Shown: positions 7,836-19,448 of the stretch, one piece after another
Numbering within the stretch: the stretch's first letter is position 1
Layout: each line of letters opens with the position of its first letter
DNA from: Gammaproteobacteria bacterium
GTDB lineage: Bacteria > Pseudomonadota > Gammaproteobacteria > Pseudomonadales > Pseudohongiellaceae
Direction: 5' to 3'
Assembly: GCA_028818225.1 (NCBI GenBank)
Contig: JAPPOG010000024.1
Span: forward strand, 1-60,836
DNA: 60,836 nucleotides
Translations under genes and position numbers: made by a program
Notes under the pieces: model-generated
Databases searched by the model: none
Seen by the model: only the letters and a program-made list of their open reading frames with translations
Told to the model about the DNA's origin: nothing

Positions 7836-9773
7836 TTAATCTGGTAATGCGTAGGCGATCAACTGGGTTGGCTGACCTCTGCCTCCAACCCACATGGCAA
7901 GATACTGTTTACCATCATGCTCGTAAGTCATGGGCAAGCCAGTCTGATTATCCGGTAATTCCATCTCGTGAATTATCTCACCTGTTTCCTTACTCACCGC
8001 CCGGTAGATTGGGCTGGCACCAGCACCACCTGTTCCTTCACCAATAAACAATAAAGTTTTGGTCGCAAGCACACTGGAACGAGTTGGAATACCAGTGCGC
8101 GGCAAGTCGACTCCTTCCAATAGAGGGTGGTTGGCAATTCGCTCCGGTGTATCGGCGTTGGCAATCATCCACAAGTGATCACCGCTATTCATATCGATGG
8201 CGGTAATTCTTCCGTAAGGTGGTTTAACCACTTCAAGACCTTGTACACGTGGCGCACGCACACCGAAACCCTGGCTCAAGTCGATATCAGATTCGGGATT
8301 CTTTGCCAACGCTAAAACCTGTAACTGAGTTCTTGACGGAACGTAAACGATTCCTGTTTCTGGATCGAAGGCTGAATGCTCCCAGTTTGCTCCACCAGTG
8401 GAAGAAGGCAGGCTTAACAGGCCACGGGTACCATCAGGATGATCCTGCAATGAAGGCGGCGAATAAATGCTTGGACTTAAACGAAAACCTTGAATAGCTT
8501 CCAGGGCGAGTGCACGCAGTTCAGGCGTATAGTCGATCAAGTCAGCTTCGGTAAATCCCTGGCGATCAAATGCAGCCGGACGAGTTGGGAATGGTTGTGT
8601 TGGCGCATACCATTCATTGGGGACGTCACCAGCCGGCACTGGTTGCTCAACGATCGGCCAGATCGGTTCGCCAGTGATTCGATCGAAAGCATAAATCCAC
8701 GCTTGCTTCGTTACCGAGAAAACGACTTCACGACCATTAGGTAGGTCGGCAACGATTGGTGCGTTGGGAACATCCCAGTCCCATATATCATGATGAATGA
8801 ATTGAAAGTGCCAGAGGCGTTCACCGGTACGCACATCCACTGCAACGATACCACTGGAGAACAGGTTATCACCATGACGATCGCCACCGTAGTAATCACC
8901 AGTTGGATCTTCTATGGGCAGGAATACAATTCCATTTTCAGCGTCACCTGAAATTGGCGCCCATACACCAGAGTTACCGGTAATGTCGTTACCGGTTAAC
9001 CAGGATTCATAGCCGTATTCACCAAAAGCCGGAATGGTACGGAAAGTCCATAACAATTCGCCAGTGTGCACATCGAAACCGCGAATATCCCCTTTAGTAT
9101 TGAATTTGGAACGGGGGCGACCACCGGTACGGTGCGCAGCACCTACCACGATGACATCATTCATGATGAACGGTGGTGCCGAAATTCCTATATCAGGGAA
9201 TGGATAGCGTGGATCATCACCGTTTCGCACACCCACATACAAATCGACAATACCGTTTTCGCCGAAAGTGGGATCGGGAATACCAGTGGCTGCATCAAGC
9301 GATACCAGTTGATAGCCCGGAGAAATATCGATTACACGATCCTTTTCACCATTACTGTAATACGCGACACCCCGGCCAGGACCTTTTCTGGGCGCTTCAT
9401 CAAAACGCGCACCTTCATCATAGCGATACAGCCATAATACCTGTCCGGAAGTAGCATCGATGGCGGCCACGTTACGCGTATTGGCAATATTTACATAGAG
9501 CACACCATTGATTTCCAATGGCGTGGAGGGATTAGCATAATCGATGGTGGTACCGAAGTTTTCCGTGGACCAACTCCAGGCAAGTTCCAGGTCTGCTACG
9601 TTATCCGCATTAATCTGATCCAGCGGCGAATAACGATGGGCCCAGTCGCCGCCATAATAAGTGTTCCAGTCACCATCATTTACGGTGCGCCCTTGCTGGC
9701 TCCAAGCAGCGGAAGTAAAGCTAAGTGCCAGAACAGCACTAAATGTCGAGACTATCTTTCTTGTTGTTATCAC
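7836..9773 (-). CDS. Secreted PQQ-type quinoprotein dehydrogenase
   Basis: 645 residues. The start is GTG (9771-9773), preceded by AGGAG at about 8 bases. A Sec signal ends near AAWSQ. The mature protein is an eight-bladed propeller with the quinoprotein signature (YGGDWAHRYSPLDQI at the start; repeated LWxF/GxxLW tryptophan-docking motifs; IVFLPIEDPTGDYYGGDR; GELLWTFRTIP). The C-terminus (NQTGLPMTYEHDGKQYLAMWVGG) is typical of membrane-associated glucose/quinate/alcohol dehydrogenase-type quinoproteins. These enzymes oxidise alcohols or sugars in the periplasm and pass electrons to cytochromes or quinone. No PQQ biosynthesis genes are in this window. The gene diverges from a second quinoprotein at 10074. 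Confidence 0.85.
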   Translation of the reverse strand: MITTRKIVSTFSAVLALSFTSAAWSQQGRTVNDGDWNTYYGGDWAHRYSPLDQINADNVADLELAWSWSTENFGTTIDYANPSTPLEINGVLYVNIANTRNVAAIDATSGQVLWLYRYDEGARFDEAPRKGPGRGVAYYSNGEKDRVIDISPGYQLVSLDAATGIPDPTFGENGIVDLYVGVRNGDDPRYPFPDIGISAPPFIMNDVIVVGAAHRTGGRPRSKFNTKGDIRGFDVHTGELLWTFRTIPAFGEYGYESWLTGNDITGNSGVWAPISGDAENGIVFLPIEDPTGDYYGGDRHGDNLFSSGIVAVDVRTGERLWHFQFIHHDIWDWDVPNAPIVADLPNGREVVFSVTKQAWIYAFDRITGEPIWPIVEQPVPAGDVPNEWYAPTQPFPTRPAAFDRQGFTEADLIDYTPELRALALEAIQGFRLSPSIYSPPSLQDHPDGTRGLLSLPSSTGGANWEHSAFDPETGIVYVPSRTQLQVLALAKNPESDIDLSQGFGVRAPRVQGLEVVKPPYGRITAIDMNSGDHLWMIANADTPERIANHPLLEGVDLPRTGIPTRSSVLATKTLLFIGEGTGGAGASPIYRAVSKETGEIIHEMELPDNQTGLPMTYEHDGKQYLAMWVGGRGQPTQLIAYALPD

Positions 9774-10073
9774 CTGAAATCTCCTGCCAATTTCTCGAGT
9801 AAGGCGTTTGGTTTTTCTTGATTATAACGGTCTGGCGGGCCGCAACAAGCTATGAAATCCGGCCGTAAAGGAAAGTTGCATTCCCATGGTTCAGGTCAAA
9901 ACCACAGCCTTGGGAGCAATCTGGGCAGCAGATTGTGACATTTCGTAATTTTCTGCCAGAAAAGCCCATTCCGGCCCCAAAAACCGGGGCCTCGCTTTGA
10001 TTCCAGAGGTGCTCCCTAATAAACTAGCCAGTTAGTTTCAAACCCTTTTCCTTACATTATAGAGGCTTAAATC
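9774..10073. promoter_or_regulatory. Divergent control region between two quinoprotein genes
   Basis: 300 bases with no ORF, separating the start codons of two divergently read quinoproteins. It holds two inverted repeats: CAATCTG/CAGATTG (9917-9935, 5-base loop) and GGCCCC/GGGGCC around 9973-9992. A TATAG-type -10 candidate (ACATTATAG) lies about 15-25 bases before the ATG at 10074. The repeats may be operators or simply RNA hairpins; I cannot name a regulator. Confidence 0.45.
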
Positions 10074-12080
10074 ATGCGTTCGCGTTTCCTAATGTTGTCA
10101 GCCCTGATGCTATTAGGGCAGGCAGGTTTTGCGCAGAATCTGGTGACCAACGACACAGCTGAGTGGTATACCCTCGGCGGAGACTATGCTCATACCCGCT
10201 TCACCCCTGCTGCTGAAATTACAGCGGATAATTTCGAGGACCTGGAAGTTGCCTGGGAATGGGATGGTTCCAGTTTTAATGGTTACAGCGGTCGCTCTAC
10301 TCCCACCTACGTAGATGGGAAGTTGTATACAGTTTCTGGACCGCGCCGTAATGTTGTCGCAATCGACCCAAAAACAGGTGAAACCCTCTGGGCATATCGC
10401 TTACCCAATACCGGACGTTGGGAATATTCCATGCGCGCCTCTTACGGAAAGGGAATTGCTTATGACCGCATCGACGGGCGAGGCGTAATCTACATCTCAA
10501 CACCTGGATTCTTCCTGGTTGCATTGGATGCACAGACTGGCCGCCCTTTAGAAGGCTTCGGAGGTCAGCTGCCTATTCCTGATTTTCCAGAAACTGGTGT
10601 CGTAGACATGCTGGCAGATTTGGGACATCCCTATGATCCTTACGACGGCATTCCCCTGGAGACTGGTTATATCACTACCTCTTCGCCACCAATTGTGGTT
10701 AATGACTCTATCATCGTCGGTAACTCGGCCGAACAAGGTTACCTGCAGGCGCGCGTTGAAAACATCCCCGGCGACATCCTCGCTTATGACAAGCACACCG
10801 GCGAATTCAAATGGAAATTCAATGTTATTCCACGACCTGGTGAGTACGGTCACGAAACCTGGGAAAACGATGCCTGGCAGTGGACTGGCGATGTTTCTTC
10901 CTGGGCACCATTAACAGCAGATCCTGAAAACAGCATTGTTTACGTGCCAACCAATCCCCCGACGATTGATTACTATGGCGGCTTCCGACCAGGCGACGGT
11001 TTATTTGGTACCAGCGTTATCGCACTGGACACAGAAACCGGTGAACGGCGCTGGCACTTCCAGACTGTCAAGCACGATGTCTGGAACTACGATAATCCTG
11101 CCGCTCCCATTCAGTTAGATTTGGATGTTCCCGGCAGGGGAACAATTCCTGCTGTCATGCAGGTAACGAAACAGGGATTCGTTTATACCTTTGACCGTAT
11201 TACTGGTGAGCCAATCTGGCCAATAGAAAACAGGCCGGTTCCAGCATCGGAAGTACCTGGTGAGAAGTTGGCGACAACTCAGCCGTTTCCCACCAAGCCA
11301 CCACCCTTCGAACAACAAGGCATTAGTGAAAATGATCTTATCGATTTCACACCTGAATTAAGAAGGGAAGCACTAGAAGTCATGAGCAGCTATAAGATGG
11401 GCCCATTGTTTAATCCACCGATTCACGACGAGAACGTGGAGGGATTGATCAGTGCAGCCATGTGCCCGGGTGATGGCGGCGGTGCCAATATCTATGCTCC
11501 ACCTGCTGCAGATCCTACAACTGGATTCTTGTATGTCCCGTCGGCCAACAACTGTAGCTGGCAGCGGGTTATTCCTGGTGAAGAGGCTGATGCTCGCATC
11601 GACAAGCCAACCGGAACAACTTTCGCGGCCTATGCGAATGGCCCCGGGGGCAGGCCTCCGCGCCTGGCGTCCGGCCTTCCTTATGTGAAACCACCTTATA
11701 GCACGGTTACCGCTTATGACATGAATACCGGCGAGATCGCTTTTCGCATTCCAGCCGGCGAAACACCTGATCGTGTGCGGAACAGTCCTGCTCTCGAAGG
11801 TATCGATGTTGGAGATACGGGAAGCGGACGGGCGCCATCGATGGTAGCAACAGCAAACTTGCTGATTTACGCATCCATTGATCACGATGGCAGTCCATTG
11901 CTATATGCGGTCGATAAACAGACAGGTGAGGAGTATGGTCGTATCGAAATTCCTGGCGAAGTTCGTTATGGCATGAGCTCCTGGATGCATGATGGTCATC
12001 AATACATCATGTTACAGGCTGGTCCAAAGTTAATCGCTTTGGCCTTACCCGCTGCATTAGACGAGGCTGAAGCACAGTAA
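10074..12080 (+). CDS. Secreted PQQ-type quinoprotein dehydrogenase
   Basis: 668 residues. A Sec signal (MRSRFLMLSALMLLG...) ends at GFAQ. The fold is the same as that of the divergent gene: LGGDYAHTRFTPAAEI at the mature start, LVALDAQTG, IPGDILAYDKHTGEFKWKF, PTIDYYGGFRPGD and ERRWHFQTVKHDVWNYD match quinoprotein propeller blades. Near 460-500 it has AAMCPGDGGGANIYAPP, the GGxNWxxxA-type active-site loop, here with Asn-Ile-Tyr. A C-terminal segment KYGM/MSSWMHDGHQYI closes the propeller. Alcohol or sugar oxidation in the periplasm is expected from the family; the substrate is unknown. A strong hairpin follows the stop. Confidence 0.85.
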   Translation: MRSRFLMLSALMLLGQAGFAQNLVTNDTAEWYTLGGDYAHTRFTPAAEITADNFEDLEVAWEWDGSSFNGYSGRSTPTYVDGKLYTVSGPRRNVVAIDPKTGETLWAYRLPNTGRWEYSMRASYGKGIAYDRIDGRGVIYISTPGFFLVALDAQTGRPLEGFGGQLPIPDFPETGVVDMLADLGHPYDPYDGIPLETGYITTSSPPIVVNDSIIVGNSAEQGYLQARVENIPGDILAYDKHTGEFKWKFNVIPRPGEYGHETWENDAWQWTGDVSSWAPLTADPENSIVYVPTNPPTIDYYGGFRPGDGLFGTSVIALDTETGERRWHFQTVKHDVWNYDNPAAPIQLDLDVPGRGTIPAVMQVTKQGFVYTFDRITGEPIWPIENRPVPASEVPGEKLATTQPFPTKPPPFEQQGISENDLIDFTPELRREALEVMSSYKMGPLFNPPIHDENVEGLISAAMCPGDGGGANIYAPPAADPTTGFLYVPSANNCSWQRVIPGEEADARIDKPTGTTFAAYANGPGGRPPRLASGLPYVKPPYSTVTAYDMNTGEIAFRIPAGETPDRVRNSPALEGIDVGDTGSGRAPSMVATANLLIYASIDHDGSPLLYAVDKQTGEEYGRIEIPGEVRYGMSSWMHDGHQYIMLQAGPKLIALALPAALDEAEAQ

Positions 12081-12107
12081 ACCGCTATACCAATCGCAAG
12101 GTTTACT

Positions 12108-12150
12108 GGAGGGGTTTATGTTGATCGCAAGATCAAACATAAACCCCTCC
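12108..12150 (+). terminator. Long hairpin after quinoprotein gene
   Basis: A near-perfect stem of about 19 base pairs with one bulged base: GGAGGGGTTTATGTT-GATC pairs with GATCAAACATAAACCCCTCC around a GCAA loop (12127-12130). It starts 27 bases after the quinoprotein stop. There is no T-run after it, so it may be a weak terminator or 3' stabiliser. It also covers the ATG (12118) of the short signal-peptide ORF that follows. Confidence 0.6.
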
Positions 12151-12267
12151 ACTTCGTTAAGGCTTGAGAAAATTAAACACAAACCGATCAGTACTCTGCT
12201 ACTCTTCACCTTACTGTCAGTTACGAATCTTTATGCAGCTGAATCATTGATAAAATTCATGAGTTAG
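12118..12267 (+). pseudogene. Signal-peptide stub of a lost secreted protein
   Basis: A 49-codon ORF whose residues 17-41 form a textbook Sec signal (KIKHKPIS, then a Leu-rich core, then NLYAAES). It stops soon after the cleavage site. The adjacent frame reads on as DKIHELAINATVLSIR before its own stop, so a frameshift close to the end of the signal is likely. The original product cannot be identified. The start codon sits in the arm of a strong hairpin. Confidence 0.5.
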
Positions 12268-12370
12268 CGATCAATGCAACGGTGCTGTCCATCCGATCAT
12301 TTACGCGATGGCTGAAATAGAGTTTTCTAACCACTTTTTCTTGCTAAAAAATCAAACCAGCATAAAAAAA

Positions 12371-12397
12371 GGGGTCAAAGACCTGGCCTCTGACCCC
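12371..12397 (-). terminator. Intrinsic terminator of the catalase-peroxidase gene
   Basis: Read on the minus strand, GGGGTCA pairs with TGACCCC across a 13-base loop and is followed by a run of seven T residues. It begins 22 bases after the katG stop. The same arms without a T-run face the plus strand. Confidence 0.85.
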
Positions 12398-12418
12398 CCT
12401 CCAAGTTAATGCTCGCTG

Positions 12419-14638
<2,220 letters not shown>

Positions 14639-14721
14639 TTAGATTCTCCTGCTCGGAATTAGAGCTCAATCAATAAGAATGTTACGAGGCTAAAATAGCG
14701 CGGAAGGAACCATCGGTATAA

Positions 14722-14758
14722 CGAATTAATTCGATAGACTTAATCGGATTTTTCTATC
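14722..14758 (-). promoter_or_regulatory. Palindromic sites upstream of katG
   Basis: About 85-120 bases before the katG ATG lie a perfect 12-base palindrome CGAATTAATTCG (14722-14733) and a flanking inverted pair GATAG (14733-14737) / CTATC (14754-14758). ATAG/CTAT half-sites resemble OxyR elements, but the 20-base offset does not match the usual OxyR spacing. An operator is plausible and unproven. Confidence 0.35.
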
Positions 14759-15217
14759 AAAGATGACCATGATCATGCACTGCAGGCAATGTGGCGCCAG
14801 TGAGTTCACCAATGAGCGAATTTGCTCATTAAGATTTTTCAACGCGCCGTAATTGCAGGGAACTGGCCCTGGCAATCAGCCGGGTTATCTCCAACTCAGT
14901 TGCCCAGGCAACCAATCAGACAAGTGCTCCGGAGACAATACCAATTGGCAGCAGCAGCCAGCTGTTAAGTGGATGGGGAAATCGGGTAAGGCTGCTGGGG
15001 TTTTTCCATTTTGCCTGGATGCCGTTGCCAGGAAGAAAGTGCGGGTTGCCTACAGGTATTCCAAGTCAATTAACTCGATCATCGACCGCCTTTTTATGCG
15101 TGCATCCACTTGCAGAAAGTAGCAGGAAAAGGCAAGCTTTTGCCTGTTTAATCGCAGGTAACTAGTAAAAAGGTAGAATAACAAGATAGCCGAAAAAACC
15201 AGTAGAAGGTAGCTAGC
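14759..15217. other. Gap without a convincing gene
   Basis: About 460 bases. It has a small hairpin AATGAGC/GCTCATT (14811-14830) followed by AAGATTTTT. A plus-strand ORF (14853-15122, 89 codons) and an overlapping longer frame exist but show no family motif or ribosome binding site. The last 40 bases, including AGAAGG before the ATG at 15218, are likely the leader of the following operon. Confidence 0.35.
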
Positions 15218-16444
15218 ATGCTTCGCCCCGAAAGCCTACAAAGAAGAAAAGTAACCTGGCCAGGGATTTTAGTTGTACTTTCCCTCACATTTCTCGGAAT
15301 TACCCTATTTCCACTGCACGTCCTGGCGGAGGAAACCAGAGGTTACGTGGTTTCCATGGTTCACACCGCCACATACTACGACGAATTAACCTGCCCTAAT
15401 GGCACCAATGGGTCCCGTCCCGATGTATTGATCCGGAGAGTAATGGCAGATGGCTATGACAGGGAGGAAGCCATTCGCATTGTCAGCGGTATTAGAGCGA
15501 ATGGCGGGCGCGACGATGATGGCAACCTGGTTGGTTCGGCGATTGTGCTGGGAGGCGGCGCAAGTTTCAGTGGCGACCAGAGCTGGAACGGATTCGATTT
15601 TAATCCTGCTAATGTACCAAGTGTGCTGCCGGATCCCAATGCCCACAATGCCCAGGGCCGTTATATGCTCGGATTAAATCTCGATGGCGAGGCTGGACCA
15701 AATTCCTGGGAACATCCTGTTACTGGCGAAACCGGAATAGATAATGAGATGTGGCGTGTGTTGGGTTGCTGGGATGTTTATTACGTTAACAAGCCAGTTA
15801 ATCCGTATAACGAAGGTATCGCCTGGGATACTGCCGTTGATGCTATGCCGGCCTGGTTAATTTCCATTACCGGCGACGATCTTGATCAGGATGGTGAGGT
15901 TACAGTTACATTCGATCGCGCTTTAAATATTCCTTTGCGGGATGCTTATGGCAGCATCATGTCCGGAGCCAGCTTCGCTGTCGATCCCAATCCACGATCA
16001 CACAGTGAATTTAAAGGGCAAATTAGTGACGGTGTTCTGACGATCGAGCCAGGTGATTTTTACCTGCAAGGTGAATCCCAGTTTTATCCCCACTTGCAGT
16101 TTAGTGGCACGCAGTTGCGTTTCGAATTAAAAGATGACGGCAGCATGGCAGGCCACATCGGAGGCTACCAGCCCTGGCGCGATTACTACCATTATCTTTC
16201 CGTGCGCGGTGAAACCGATGGCATGATAGACCTGATTGGTATCTTTTATGACATGAAGAAATACGCCGATGCAATTCCCGATCCTGACACTGGTCAAAAC
16301 ATGGCAATCTCGGCAGCCTATTTCATGGAAGCTGTTCCAGCCTTCCATGTAGACGAAGGCGGAAATCTGCTAGCGGATTCGGTTGGTCCTGGCCCCAAAT
16401 TTAGCGGTCCTGCAGTTAGTCAATATTCGAATAATGAGCAATAA
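15218..16444 (+). CDS. Unknown secreted protein heading the DUF1592/DUF1552 operon
   Basis: 408 residues. The N-terminal positively charged region and hydrophobic core (about 15-37) end at HVLAEE, a Sec signal. The mature protein has HTATYYDELTCPNG, two conserved-looking Cys (CPNG and LGCWDVYY), an Asp-rich GDDLDQDGEVTVTF segment that looks like a Ca-binding loop, and HIGGYQPWRDYYHYL. I do not recognise a family. Its stop overlaps the next gene by 11 bases, so the two are translationally linked. Being first in an operon with DUF1592-type haem protein, DUF1552 protein and a COG4315-like protein suggests a shared exported function. Confidence 0.75.
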   Translation: MLRPESLQRRKVTWPGILVVLSLTFLGITLFPLHVLAEETRGYVVSMVHTATYYDELTCPNGTNGSRPDVLIRRVMADGYDREEAIRIVSGIRANGGRDDDGNLVGSAIVLGGGASFSGDQSWNGFDFNPANVPSVLPDPNAHNAQGRYMLGLNLDGEAGPNSWEHPVTGETGIDNEMWRVLGCWDVYYVNKPVNPYNEGIAWDTAVDAMPAWLISITGDDLDQDGEVTVTFDRALNIPLRDAYGSIMSGASFAVDPNPRSHSEFKGQISDGVLTIEPGDFYLQGESQFYPHLQFSGTQLRFELKDDGSMAGHIGGYQPWRDYYHYLSVRGETDGMIDLIGIFYDMKKYADAIPDPDTGQNMAISAAYFMEAVPAFHVDEGGNLLADSVGPGPKFSGPAVSQYSNNEQ

Positions 16445-18095
16445 GAAAATGAATATTCGAATTTCAATTTTGACGAAGCTTATTTGCATAGCTCTTGTAT
16501 TTGGACTTATACCGACACGAGTACTTGCAGCGGAAAATTCTGCTGACGAACAGATCACATTCGTCAGGCTCACTTCAGATCAGTACAGAAATGCTATCCG
16601 CGATATTTTTGGCGAAAGCATCCAGGTAAGCGGAAATGCCGCCAGTACTGGCGTGCGAGAAGCAGGCTTGATGGCCGTCGGCGGGCGTCGCCTCACCTTG
16701 AGCGCAGCGGAAGTGGAGACTTATGAGGTACTGGCGCTGGATATCGCCAGCCAGGTGCTCAGTCCGAGCCGAAGGGCAACCTTAATACCTTGCCAGCCGC
16801 GAGATGAAAGTGCCGCTGATAATACTTGTGCAAGCACATTCATCGAAAGCGTAGGACTGCATTTATTTCGACGACCGCTATCGAAGCCTGAGATTGAAAC
16901 TTATGCCGCCATGGCAGCGACTGCGACTGAATCACTGGGTGATTTTTATGCAGGCCTGCAGTCCGCGTTAGTGGGCATGATGGTTGCGCCAGACTTTCTA
17001 TTTCGAATTGAACGCAGCGTGTCTAATCCGGAACAACCTGGGATGCGCAGATTGGATGCCTGGTCTCGTGCATCCCGCTTGAGTTTCTTCCTGTGGGATA
17101 CCACACCCAATCCTGCCTTGCTGGAAGCAGCCCGTAATGGCGATTTGCTGTTCGAAGACGGATTAATTCAACAAGTGGATCAAATGATGGGTTCTGCTCG
17201 AATCGAAGATGGTCTGCGCGCTTTCTTTGCAGACATGCTTGCTTTCGATCGCTTCGACACCCTGGATATCGACACGAATCTCTTTCCCAAGTTTACCAAG
17301 AATGTCGAAGACGAAGCACGGGAACAAACCCTGCGCACGATTTCTCATCACCTGTTAAATAACAATGCCGATTATCGTGACCTGTTTGATTCCAGGGAAA
17401 CCTTTTTAACACCAGCCCTGGCTGCACTTTATGGCGTACCTATTCCGATTCGCCAGGAATTAGGCGGCCGCGTACCCTGGGTAGCATACACTTATCCCGA
17501 GGATCATGTGCGGGTTGGACTTTTAGGCCAGGCAACTTTTCTCTCCCTGTTCTCCCATCCTGGTGCATCATCGCCGACTTTGCGTGGTAAAGCCGTGAGA
17601 GAACACCTGTTATGCCAGACGATTCCGCCACCACCGGGTGATGTGGATTTCAGCCTGGTGAGGGACGGCAACCATCCTGACTTGAAAACCGTGCGCGATA
17701 GATTGACTCAGCATCGAGAGAATCCTACCTGTGCCGGCTGCCATATGCTGATGGATCCGATTGGATTAGCACTGGAAATATTCGATGCGTCTGGCGTATA
17801 CCGCACTATGGAGAATGGTGAAACTATCGATACCAGCGGTCAATGGGCCGGGCAGGAGTACGTTGATGTCAGGGAATTGGCCACGTTGTTAAAAGATGAT
17901 CCAACTTTGACATCCTGCTTGATTCAGCGAGCCTATAACTACGGCACAGCGCGAGAACCCAGTCGCGCCGAGGTACAATGGCTCAATGCAACTCATACAC
18001 AATTGAGAGACGAGGGCGTCCATTGGCGAGAGTTAATGCAACGAATTTCTAAAAATCCTGACTTCTACACTGTGCCGGAAGCGGCAACAAACTAA
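16434..18095 (+). CDS. DUF1587/1595/1592/1588/1585 secreted protein with one haem-c motif
   Basis: 553 residues from the ATG at 16434, which overlaps the upstream stop; a second ATG lies at 16449. A Sec signal ends at TRVLAAE. Domains follow the order known from planctomycete and myxobacterial relatives: DUF1587 (RLTSDQYRNAIRDIFG), DUF1595/1592 (LFRRPLS, MVAPDFLFRIE, SRLSFFLWDTTPN), DUF1588 (VGLLGQATFLSLFSHPG, then LLCQTIPPPP), a CAGCHMLMDPIGLALE segment carrying one CxxCH, and DUF1585 at the end (SCLIQRAYNYGTAREP). The protein is likely periplasmic and may carry a c-type haem. The family has no established reaction and typically pairs with DUF1552, as here. Confidence 0.85.
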   Translation: MSNKKMNIRISILTKLICIALVFGLIPTRVLAAENSADEQITFVRLTSDQYRNAIRDIFGESIQVSGNAASTGVREAGLMAVGGRRLTLSAAEVETYEVLALDIASQVLSPSRRATLIPCQPRDESAADNTCASTFIESVGLHLFRRPLSKPEIETYAAMAATATESLGDFYAGLQSALVGMMVAPDFLFRIERSVSNPEQPGMRRLDAWSRASRLSFFLWDTTPNPALLEAARNGDLLFEDGLIQQVDQMMGSARIEDGLRAFFADMLAFDRFDTLDIDTNLFPKFTKNVEDEAREQTLRTISHHLLNNNADYRDLFDSRETFLTPALAALYGVPIPIRQELGGRVPWVAYTYPEDHVRVGLLGQATFLSLFSHPGASSPTLRGKAVREHLLCQTIPPPPGDVDFSLVRDGNHPDLKTVRDRLTQHRENPTCAGCHMLMDPIGLALEIFDASGVYRTMENGETIDTSGQWAGQEYVDVRELATLLKDDPTLTSCLIQRAYNYGTAREPSRAEVQWLNATHTQLRDEGVHWRELMQRISKNPDFYTVPEAATN

Positions 18096-18107
18096 AGGTC
18101 TGAACTA

Positions 18108-19448
18108 ATGACAAGCAAAAACCGGAAGTTTAATAGACGCAGTTTATTGAGAGGAGCAATTCACGGGTCTGCAGTGGTAATGGGACTGCCAGTGCTCGAA
18201 TACTTTCTTAATGAAAATGGAACCGCATATGCCGATGGCGTTGAACTTCCACCCTGTTTTGGCAGCTGGTTTTTTGGGCTCGGCCTGACTCCGGGACGCT
18301 GGGAACCAACGATAACAGGAGCGGGATATGAGCTTCCCGAGCATATCGCTGCATTAAATCCGGTCAGAGAAAAACTGAACATTTTCAGCGGATTGCAAAT
18401 CTTCCTGGACGGTAAGGTTAATCAGAATCACATTTCCGGCGCCCAGGGCCAGATGACCGGAATCGTAACCAGAAGTGCCGCCGATTATGATGAAAGTTTC
18501 GACGCCATCATCGATCAGCAGTTTGGCGCTAATGTGCGTTTCCGCACCTTAGAAGTTGCCTGTGATGGCAACGCGGCCTCCGGCTGGACTGCCCGTGGCA
18601 AGAATGGAAAAACACCTTGCCAGATTTCCCCACTGGAACTTTATCGTCGCATTTATGGCGAGGGCTTCATTGATCCTAATCAGGCCGAGTTTACACCTGA
18701 CCCTGAAGTCATGGTTCGACACAGCGTATTGTCAGCAGTGACTGAGCAGCGTCAACAATTAATGAACTCTGTTTCTGCCGATGACCGTTCTCGCCTGGAC
18801 GAATACTTCACATCACTGAGAGATGTAGAACAGAAACTCGCTTTTGAATTGGAACGCCCTGCCCCCTTACCCGCCTGCACAATTCCTGACATCCAGGATG
18901 AAGAAATTGGCACTATGGTGGCGCAGGTTCAAAACACACATAAACAGTTTTCCACTTTACTCGCACATGCATTAGCCTGCGGTCAGACGCGCATTTTCCA
19001 TGTGACCCTTGGCAATGCGTTCTCGACTTTACGCTTACCGGGCGAACCGAGTGCCTACCATGCTCTTACCCACGAAGAACCTATTGATCCTGACCTTGGC
19101 TACCAACCCAAATGCAAAGTATTGGGTGAGCAGTGCATGGGATTCTTCCTCGATTTATTAACGGCTATGGATGGCATCCAGGAAGGAGATGGCACCCTGC
19201 TCGATCGCAGCCTGGTTTATGCTTTTACCGATCACGGTGAGGCTCGTCTGCATTCGATGAAAAACCTGCCGGTATTTACTGCCGGTAGTGCAGGTGGACG
19301 TTTAAAAACTGGAATTCACATTAATGCAGAGGGCGATGCAGCAACCCGTGTTGGCTTTACGGTACAAAAGGCTCTGGGTGTAGTGACTGATCGATGGGGA
19401 TCGGAATCCAACGAAGTAAGCACACCATTCAGCGAGGTGCTTGCATGA
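18108..19448 (+). CDS. DUF1552 protein with twin-arginine signal
   Basis: 446 residues. The N-terminus FNRRSLLRGAIHGSAVVMG is a Tat signal. The DUF1552 hallmarks are present: an early HISGAQGQMTG block in the place of the family's His-rich motif, CDGNAASG, YRRIYGEG, SRLDEYFTSLRDVEQKL, and a late TDHGEARLHSMKNLPVFTAG. The DUF1552/DUF1501 group is thought to share the alkaline phosphatase superfamily fold, but catalysis is not shown. The gene is 12 bases downstream of the DUF1592-type gene. Tat export suggests it folds, perhaps with a cofactor, before crossing the membrane. Confidence 0.85.
   Translation: MTSKNRKFNRRSLLRGAIHGSAVVMGLPVLEYFLNENGTAYADGVELPPCFGSWFFGLGLTPGRWEPTITGAGYELPEHIAALNPVREKLNIFSGLQIFLDGKVNQNHISGAQGQMTGIVTRSAADYDESFDAIIDQQFGANVRFRTLEVACDGNAASGWTARGKNGKTPCQISPLELYRRIYGEGFIDPNQAEFTPDPEVMVRHSVLSAVTEQRQQLMNSVSADDRSRLDEYFTSLRDVEQKLAFELERPAPLPACTIPDIQDEEIGTMVAQVQNTHKQFSTLLAHALACGQTRIFHVTLGNAFSTLRLPGEPSAYHALTHEEPIDPDLGYQPKCKVLGEQCMGFFLDLLTAMDGIQEGDGTLLDRSLVYAFTDHGEARLHSMKNLPVFTAGSAGGRLKTGIHINAEGDAATRVGFTVQKALGVVTDRWGSESNEVSTPFSEVLA

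Noticed and set aside
11373..11885. 170-codon minus-strand ORF inside the quinoprotein gene.
   Set aside because: Antisense to conserved propeller blades; unusual Arg/His-rich composition typical of shadow frames.
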